Below, piece after piece: positions 56,561 through 64,000 of a stretch of 64,000 nt of DNA (position 1 is its first letter; every line of letters begins with the position of its first letter). The notes under the pieces are model-generated. The model was not told the DNA's origin. It worked only from the letters and a program-made list of their open reading frames with translations, and searched no databases. The position numbers and the translations under genes are program-made. The stretch lies in NCBI RefSeq assembly GCF_033958435.1, contig NC_134146.1:24698501-24762500 (forward strand), given 5' to 3'. The stretch comes from Carettochelys insculpta (Eukaryota > Chordata > Testudines > Carettochelyidae).

Positions 56561-58270
56561 ACCAACACAGCAGAATATATTACAGCCCACAGACGATTGA
56601 GCTATTATAGCTACGGGCAGAGAACAGGAGGGATGGAGGTGTACCAGTGACTGAAGTTTAGGGAGAATTTATGTGGTAACACTAAGAATTGTAGGCTGTG
56701 TTCATTTACTCTGGAAGCTGGAGATGAAAAGAGAACTACAGTCCTGTCTGTGTTCAGTGCTTTAATAAAGAATCCCATTCTATTTATTACTGCCTCAAAT
56801 GCTGTCTCTTTTCTGTTGTGAGAGACATTACAGATCTATTGTTTCGTTGCTGCCTAAAATATTGATTGTTTTACCCTGCATTAAATTGAGAATCTATCAA
56901 TATGTTTATATAACCAAACATTTTGCAATTAGCTTCACAAAAAGTGTGAGAATTTACATAGGAGAGGTATATATACACACATTGATCAAATTAGTGCTTC
57001 TTTCACCTACCCTGTGTCAAAACTAGAAGAAATTCCCTAGGTACAGTTGGATGGTGAGTTAATACCTTTGGAAAATATTTAATATTTGGCCTGTTTTGAT
57101 CATCAAGAGCATTTACCGTGCTTGTATGTCTAATAATAGGCATTCCAAGAAGCCTAGGGAATCAGATTATTAATCTACTTAGATGGTATTCTAATCGCTG
57201 CTTTTTCTCAGGCAGCAATAAAACTTCATTTGAATTAGACAATCCACCTGTCAATGTCCTTTGGGTTTCAGATAACACTACATGGAAAGAAACCATCCTT
57301 ATTGCACATAGATTGTATCTACATCTTATACTGGAAGGAGAGGTCTTAACATTTCTAATATGAGCAAGTTCTGTCAGACAACATAATATTGGAAGTTGTT
57401 TTATACCAAAAGAAAATGTAAGAAGTTACCTACCATTCAAATCTAGCCCCGCAAATACTAGTGTTTTCATGTCAGAACTAGCAGATCCTGGCAACATTTT
57501 ATTTTCCAGGAAGGAGAATTCATATATGTGATTTTTATATATATTGGGCAGTATCCAAAAAATAGGAATAAAATATTATCTGTCTTGAGACAACCTGATT
57601 GAACACATAGGAGTGCATTTTTCTTAGATGGAAAAAAAGTGCATGGATGAAAGTTTTCTTCATTTCCCCTGTTTCAGATAGTGTCCAAAATGATCAGAGA
57701 TCATTCGTAAAAGGGTCTATTAAATATTCTTCCATATCTACCCTAAATAGCTTCCTAAATAGCTTCTCCCTTTGTTTAGTAGAAAGTGTTTCATAACAAT
57801 ATAATACTGCATATACAAGGTTTATCTCTTGTCAATGGCATTACCTGTGCTGATCTCATTTCTAGGTCAGGAAATCCTAGTGACAAAGGTCTTTGAGACA
57901 ATATTGACTTGTTATGCGAATCTAGAAAAGCGTCAATGACCTTTTTACAAAAGAATATATATATCTATATATATCTATATATATATATCTATATCTATAT
58001 ATATATATATCTATATATATATAAACATTGCAGTTGGGTAAAAAAAGTAATCTTGGAAGCCCTTTGCCATTTTAGTTCTAAATTTGGTTGTATCTGTTAT
58101 ACAAAAAAAACAACAGTTCTGGCCTGCAGGCTTTTAATATAGAAATACGTCCATCTACAGTGAGATCTGTGTTTCCTGAGATCAAAACCTGTCTTCAATA
58201 TCTATTGTTTTGCAGGGCAATAGACACCACCCCTGAATTGAAGTTGTTGATATTCCATCAAATACATTTA
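56561..58270. other. AT-rich non-coding with a long TA/TATC run
   Basis: Apart from the microsatellite at 57955 nothing was recognised. Confidence 0.5.
57955..58023. repeat. (TA)n / (ATCT)-interrupted microsatellite
   Basis: About 69 bases of TATATA with periodic TATC interruptions. The poly-Tyr-Ile frame across it is a translation of this run. Confidence 0.9.
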
Positions 58271-58720
58271 GGGCTTGTCTACACTACCACTTTCCTTCGA
58301 AGGAAGGATGGTACTTAGGGCGTTGAGAGTTTACTAATGAAGTGCTGCAGTGAATATGCAGCACTTTATTAAGCAAATTCCCCCCCGTGGCAACTTCGAA
58401 GTTTTAAACTTTGAAGTACTGGCTCGCGTGTAGCCGTGGCTCACCCGCCGGTACTTCAAAGTGCTGGGGCAACTTCAAAGTCCCTTTACTCAAAATTTTG
58501 AGGAGTAAAGAGACTTTGAAGTTGCCCAGGCACTAAGTACCGGCTGGTGAGCCGTGGCTACACACGAGATGGTATTTTGAAGTTTAAAACTTCGAAGTTG
58601 CCGCGGGGGGGAATTTGCTTAATGAAGTGCTGCATATGCACCGCAGCACTTCATTAGTAAACTCCCAACACCCTAATTACCATCCTTCCTTCGAAGGAAA
58701 GTGGTAGTGTAGACAAGCCC
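58271..58720. mobile_element. MITE family D copy 1, 450 bp
   Basis: Ends GGGCTTGTCTACACTACCAC and GTGGTAGTGTAGACAAGCCC are perfect inverted repeats. TTA at 58268-58270 and 58721-58723 is the duplication. The halves pair almost throughout (CTTTCCTTCGAAGGAAGGAT, GTTTACTAATGAAGTGCTGC, AACTTCGAAGTTTTAAAC) around a centre near 58495. Same family as 62122. Confidence 0.9.
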
Positions 58721-58723
58721 TTA

Positions 58724-59573
58724 GAGAAATACAGGCATACAGGTAAATGATCAGTGACTTCATGAGATGAAAGCTAGCAAAGAGTCAGGCCATAGTTCTT
58801 GTTTCAGATTAGATTCGAAAAGCATGACACAAATTTCTGGCTCTCCTACGTTATTAGAATTGATTAGACACTACTTAGGGAAATGCCAATGAATTAGTTT
58901 CACCCCAGCCTGAAGAATGATTGATCCTTCACACACACCCTTTGAATGCAGATGCCTCATGTATCATATCTCAGCCTCAAAAGTCCAGTTACTGAGGAGC
59001 AGATTTAAGTAATGGCCGACCTCCATAGGAGCACTTGGGCTGAAGCTGTCTAGAAAGTGTGCGCTGAATTGATGGGATGCAAACTGGGGGCATTTGTGTG
59101 ACACCATCTACCTCAGTTATAGTAGAATTTTTGTCTCCAGGAATTCTCTGCTGTTCTAAGTTAGCCATAAAGCAAGCCCCATATTCATTTCTGTAGAGAA
59201 ACTGTGAATGAAAGGCTGAAATATTTCAGAGTAAATTCTGCAAATAATTCATATATCTACATTTTCTCTGTGCTCAAGGTATTGAAAGTATTCAAATGCC
59301 GACAAATATAATTTAGCTTTGAACAATTCTGTGGCAGTAAATCCCATTTGTAATCAAAGTGTGAGTCATTAGACTTGACATTTGAGAAATGGAGATTACT
59401 ATGAATTTGCGGAAAAGAGTCCCTAAAATGTTTCCCTGGCAACAGCTGCTGAAGAGCTTGGGGCATCTCTCAGTGCCTAGATGACAGTGAAGCCAGCAAC
59501 TATAGAGCAGGCAGCTTTCTATCCTGTGGCTGTGATGTGTCACCCTTTTCCACTCAGAACTTGTCAGCACCAG
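58724..59573. other. Non-coding, nothing recognised
   Basis: No repeat ends or exon signature. Confidence 0.5.
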
Positions 59574-59975
59574 GGCTATGTCTACACTGCAGTGATCCTT
59601 CGAAAGATGTTCTTCCATAAGATCTCTTCCAAACTTTTGAAAGAGCACGTCCCCACACAAAAAAGCAGATAAAAAAAATCAAGCTGCTCCTTCAATAGAG
59701 AGCATTCACACAGCCCCAGCTCTTTTGAAAGAATGGGGTAGGGGTTGAAAAATCTGGCATCATGAGGACCGCTCTTTCAAAAAAAAAGGCCCCCGGGGTG
59801 TCTACACATACTTTTTTTTTGAAGGAATTTTTTGGAAAAAGGTGCTCTTCCTCCTCTGGTAGAGGAAAAGGGCCACCAGAAAAAGTGCTGCATTCTTCCA
59901 ATTTAATGTCGAAAAAATGCATTTTGTGTGCAGATGCTCTGTGGGATTTTTCGAAAGAGCCCGAGCTGTCAGTGG
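59574..59975. mobile_element. MITE with GGCTATGTCTACACTG end, right end lost
   Basis: Starts GGCTATGTCTACACTGCAG, contains a central GGTGTCTACACATAC box near 59799 and TTTCGAAAGAGCCCGAGC near the right side. Arms pair partially (CTTTTGAAAGAGC / GCTCTTTCAAAA). No right terminal repeat is seen, so the right boundary is approximate. Confidence 0.6.
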
Positions 59976-62025
59976 TTTCCAACTGAGCTAGTTGCACCTG
60001 ACTCATCTCTTGAAAACACCAAGAAACTCAATTTTAATAATGATTTTACCATGTTGAATTTATAGCCAAGGAGTTTATAGCCTAGTAGTGCTGCCATGAT
60101 GAAGCAAAAAAAAAAAAAAATCATAGTTTAGGTCCAGAAAATCAAATTTCATAAAAACTTGAGGAAATTAGAGTTCTCATGATTGCCTTCTGGTTTAAAC
60201 CTTTTGGGGTTCACTTCAGTCCTGTTTTCAAGATTGTTTCCTCAACCACAACAACTGTAACTGTACTATAAAAAAACAACAAAACAAAAACTGAGCTCCT
60301 TTCAACTCCAAGTGCCAGGACTCCAAGAAAACCACCTACTATCATGAGACCCACAATAAAATCAGGAGTTGGCAACATTACCTTGGCTCTAACTCTAGAT
60401 GCTAGAATCAAACTAAAGATGTTTCACTCTGCCTACATTGGTTTTACATAGTTTTCAGTCAAGTTATGTTAGCTTGACTGAGCAACTCATTTGAAGAAAA
60501 AACTTCTCGTAGTTCAGATAAGGTCACAGAAGACTTTGGTTAGGATAAGAAAGGGCAGTGAGCATACCCAGGTGGAAAGTGGTGCAAGGGCTGGTCACTA
60601 GCTACTGTGAAAGTTCAAGCATAAGTGTGTGTACATTGAAGGTTATTGGAATTCTGAAATTTGAAATGGAATATTAGTTGACAGCAACTGGCTCTGAGGT
60701 TGTACAGGCTGACAGAATTCTTTGACCTTTCATGGGAAACATCCTTTTTTGGTTTTGGCCTAGGTTTATTAGTATGTTTTACTAGGATATTTTAGGTTCC
60801 TAAAACAAATCTGAAACTCATAGCCCCTGCACATACTTGCAGGCAAACCCCTTGGCTACAGTTAATGATAATGACAATAGCTTAAAGCAGGTGGTTTCTA
60901 ACAACCCTAAGGGCTAGTCTTTGTCAATAAACATTTAAGTGGAGCGGCTCACCATGCACACTTTTTGTATGGCATGTATTCCATATATGTAAAGCAATTC
61001 CTTTATTAAACAGTCCTCTTTTCTAGTCCCTCCACAATCTGTTTACAACTTTTTCTATGCTGGCAACACAGTCTTACAAAATGGTTTATATTCACACTAT
61101 ATAGTTTTGCACAGCTCCTCTCCACCTCACTATCCACCCTTGATGTAATTATACCAATATGGATCCTAATAGACTTTGTAAAAAAACGTATATTCTGCTG
61201 CTGGGAAAACCAGCAACTTATGCAAACAATCACTTTTGTGGTTTTGCAAGAATGTAAAATATTTATTGGGTTTGTCTCCAGCTTTTTGATATTTTCAACA
61301 AAAAGGAAAGCAATTTTGTTGATGAAAAACGACCGTCATGTCGCCTCTTACTCTTCTCTCTAAATGAAACAATCCCGAGCTTTTCATTCTCTCTTCATAT
61401 GGAAATTTTCTGTGCCTTGAGTCATTCAGCAAAGGGGGCTAAATTCTGGCTTCTGTGCTCTGCTCTAGGCATGTTCCCTCACTGAGCTGAGGAATAACCT
61501 CTCTGTTGAGCAAATTGCTAGCAGAATATATAGACACATCAGGAAAGATTAAACACATCCAGTGCTGCCTGTGAAGCTTACTCATTTGGGGTTCCCTCCT
61601 ATGTTTTCATTAGTTACCTCCTCACTTCTCTGTGCTTATAATTAAAACTGTATTTTGTATGTAGCATTATAAAACAAATAACAAAGAGCTTTGTGTCCTG
61701 GGACAGGCTTGGAAAGGCAATAAGAGGCTACGAGCAGAAAGGCAACAGAGAGGGGTGGAAAAATAAGGAGCAGCAGGCACATAACTTGCTCACATCCTTC
61801 TGGTAGAATTCATTATACCATCCCACTATCTCCTGTTTCTGCAGATGCTGTGGCCTATCAGACTTAAGGAAGTGCAGCAAGTGTTTCTTAACGTTAATCA
61901 TATCATTTATTTTCACCAAAACAATGCACTAAACCTCAGCTCACAGAGCTGAGCACAATTCAAACTGCAATAACAATTGTTATAAAATAATATAGATTGA
62001 TTGAGTGTTGACATTCTTGAGCCCA
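59976..62025. other. AT-rich non-coding, nothing recognised
   Basis: An A-run lies at 60106-60120. No repeat ends or exon signature. Confidence 0.5.
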
Positions 62026-62033
62026 GTGGTCCC

Positions 62034-62822
62034 CAACCGGGGGTCCACAGACCCCTGGGGGTCTGCAAAGGCATTGCAGGTGGTCCATGAAAACATACAA
62101 GATAAATCAAAATGATCAAAGAGGCTGTGTCTACACTACCTCCCTCCTTCAAAAGGAGGATGGTAAGCAGGGTGTTGGGAGATTATTAATGAAGGGCTGA
62201 AGTGCATATGCAGCACTTTATTAAGCAAATTCTCCCCCCTCCCATGGCAACTCTGTAAACTTCGAAGTGCCAGCTCACGTGTAGCCGTGGCTCACCCACC
62301 AGTACTTTGAAGTGCCCGGGTACTTAGAAATCCCTTTACTCCTCAAAATTTTGAGGAAAAAAGGGACTTTGAAGTTGCCCAGGCACTTTGAAGTACCGGC
62401 GGGTGAGCCGCGGCTACACGCAAGCCAGCACTTCAAAGTTTAACTCTTCAGAGTTGCCGCCGGTGGGGGGGGGGGCGGAATTTGCTGAATGAAGTGCTGC
62501 ATATGCACTGCAGCCCTTCATTAATAAACTCCTAACACCTTACTTATCATCCTCCCTTCGAAGAAGGAGGTAGTATAGACAAGCCCAGAAAGTAAGATTG
62601 AAATAAATTGCAAGGTGACAATCTATTATTATTTTTAAATTAAATATCTTTAGATATCTTCCAGCAATGTTATTAATTGCAGTTCAAAAACCTATTTTGT
62701 GGTTTCCTTTTTCATTGAATGAAGTACACGTAGTGGCTAGGATTGGCTTTGATGGGGGTCCACGAATGGTTTGTGGGAGAGTCATTGGGGATCTGCACTA
62801 GTGAAAAGGCTGGGAACCAGTG
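62034..62822 (+). mobile_element. hAT element family 3, split by a MITE
   Basis: Starts CAGTGGTCCCCAACCGGGGG and ends GGCTGGGAACCAGTG. The flanks CTTGAGCC (62026) and CTCTAGCC (62823) match at 6 of 8 positions. About 90 bp lie left and about 235 bp right of the MITE at 62122-62586. Repeated GGGGGTCCAC motifs occur at both ends (62039 and 62755). No transposase coding remains. Confidence 0.8.
62122..62586. mobile_element. MITE family D copy 2, nested in a hAT element
   Basis: Left end AGGCTGTGTCTACACTACCT, right end AGGTAGTATAGACAAGCCC. The interior follows the copy at 58271 (GAAGGGCTGAAGTGCATATG, AGCACTTTATTAAGCAAATT, GCCCAGGCACTTTGAAGTAC). A G-run of about ten interrupts the right arm near 62466. 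The 3-bp duplication is no longer clear. Interruption of the surrounding hAT element orders the two insertions in time. Confidence 0.85.
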
Positions 62823-62830
62823 CTCTAGCC

Positions 62831-63364
62831 TATAAAATCGAATTCCTACCTGGCCCTGAAAACAACCTGGATAAACAAACCTGCCTTGCAAGGACATCCA
62901 ACTCGGATGCTGTTGGAACAAAGTGGATGTTACATTCCAAAATTAAGGAAACATAGGCAGGAAGGAATTATCTGTCTATTCCAGAATCCTTCCACTGCCT
63001 GGGGTCAGCAACATATACCTCTGAAGAAGTACAAAAAAACACACAGCAAAATTATGGATCAACATACCAATAAGGGAAGCTGTGTTCTAATCAAGTGAGA
63101 GGTCTTTCTGTACCTTCATACATGAGCCTTGTCCTGTTCTATAGAAACAGTAATATCTCCCACTATTAGACATCTTCTTATTCACATTTAAGTTTAAAGC
63201 TTTTTAAAATCTGATTGGCCCTTCATGATATCTTGTGGCAATGACTTCTTCAGGTTAAATTATGCATTATGTTAAAATGATTTCTTATTATCTGTTTTAA
63301 ATATGCTGCTTTTTACTGTCACAGAATATCCTGTTTGTTCTTGTTTTATGATAAAGATGTAGGT
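62831..63364. other. Non-coding, nothing recognised
   Basis: No repeat ends recognised. Confidence 0.5.
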
Positions 63365-63560
63365 GCCTTCATTTTGTATACTTGTATCACATCTTCTCTC
63401 GGTCTCCTCTCTAAATCAGCTTGTTCCAGTCATTTCACTTTCTGTTCTTGTGGAAGCATATCACCACCTCCAATTATTTTACTTGCCCATCTTTGAACCT
63501 TTTCTGGTCCTGCTACTCATGTTGTGTATATATATCCCAGAAACTGACAGCTCATGCAAC
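63365..63560 (-). repeat. Old CR1/L3-type LINE fragment
   Basis: TGTATCACATCTTCTCTCGG, TCTCCTCTCTAAATCAGC, GTTCTTGTGGAAGCATATCA and CATCTTTGAACCTTTTCTGG follow the reverse complement of the CR1 block (CATCCCCCCTTAGTCTCCTC .. CAAGCTAAAC .. CCCTTCTCTGGAC). Strongly diverged. Confidence 0.6.
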
Positions 63561-63619
63561 CCAGTTGATCTCAACTGCCACGTTAAAACATGATGTTAAA
63601 ACAAAGAGGCAGCTTGTAA

Positions 63620-63812
63620 GCAATACAACCCATAAACCATGAGGGCTTTATGCATCAGAAATGCCATCTTGAAGTACACCTGGAGGTGAATCAGAAGCAA
63701 GTGGAGTCTCTGGAGTACAGGTGTAATATGCTCCCTGTAAGAAGTGCTGCTAAAGAGGCAAACAGCCACACTTGCTGAAGTTTCTGAGTGGTCTTCAGGT
63801 TTAGCTCCAACC
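63620..63812 (+). repeat. L2-type LINE fragment
   Basis: GAGGGCTTTATGCATC, AAGTACACCTGGAGGTGAA, CAGGTGTAATATGCTCCC, GCTGAAGTTTCTGAGTGG and CTTCAGGTTTAGCTCCA parallel the L2-type order AGGGCTTTAAAGGTC .. AGTGTGATGTGCTCCC .. CTGAAGTTTCCG .. CAGCCCCA known across vertebrates. Confidence 0.5.
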
Positions 63813-64000
63813 ATTGGTTATGATTGGTACCAGCTGCAGACTCAGTCCTGTGCAATACTAGGATTCTTCAGAATACATTCCAGATGATTAAACTGATGCA
63901 GACTTACTGCTTAAGATGATATATATTGAGAGAAAAATCATTACTTCTCAGAACTTCATTCTCAAAGTGAGACAATCGACTTGTACAAGAGCTACATGGA

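Noticed and set aside
57909..58142. 77-codon frame rich in Tyr-Ile
   Set aside because: It is a translation of the TA/TATC microsatellite.

Overview
The window looks like AT-rich, gene-poor nuclear DNA from a sauropsid vertebrate, most likely a turtle (a crocodilian is the second choice). The case for this is the repeat content: CR1 LINE 3' ends of turtle type, L2-type LINE tails ending in AAT/AAC repeats, a tRNA-derived segment resembling the head of turtle tRNA SINEs, hAT elements with 8-bp target duplications, and many GGCT..GTCTACAC-ended inverted-repeat elements (MITEs). Species-level assignment is not possible by eye.

No protein-coding gene is firmly supported. Nearly every long open frame is a by-product of a repeat or of chance. 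The best coding candidates are two short blocks on the + strand, 43981-44055 and 48427-48543. Each has a strong 3' splice site and a possible donor, and their reading phases join without a stop. They may be exons of an unrecognised gene, or chance.

Layout: 0-9 kb holds a family-A MITE (3448), an 81-bp tandem array (5410), a short MITE (5904), a 711-bp family-B MITE (6998) and an L2 tail interrupted by a Tigger-like element (8485-8835). 9-22 kb holds a family-A MITE (12853), a fold-back retroposon (13980), hAT MITEs (16542, 19847, 20899), a retroelement-like 3' end (17520-18310), a second retroposon fragment (21040), an L2 tail (21325) and the second family-B MITE (21979). 22-34 kb is mostly unmarked, with a GC-rich LTR-like element (26695-27976), a hAT MITE (30211), a Tigger-like MITE (30754) and a GC-rich block with inverted ends (32940-33725). 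34-50 kb has a family-A MITE (33974), a retroposon with a 14-bp target duplication and a hammerhead-like core (35048), CR1 (37222), hAT (38908, 42131), the candidate exons, a CpG-dense patch (44742) and a 427-bp near-palindrome (45051). 50-64 kb carries more MITEs (50811, 52481, 58271, 59574, 62122), CR1 pieces in tail-to-tail arrangement (55950-56560) and a hAT element split by a MITE (62034-62822).

The elements act as independent mobile DNAs, not as a pathway. The most interesting signals are: the retroposon family whose copies start with a fold-back ending at the same internal point and carry a CTGANGA..GAAA hammerhead-like core; the young family-B MITEs with iterated GTCTACAC boxes and an internal Kozak ATG; and the phase-compatible candidate exon pair.
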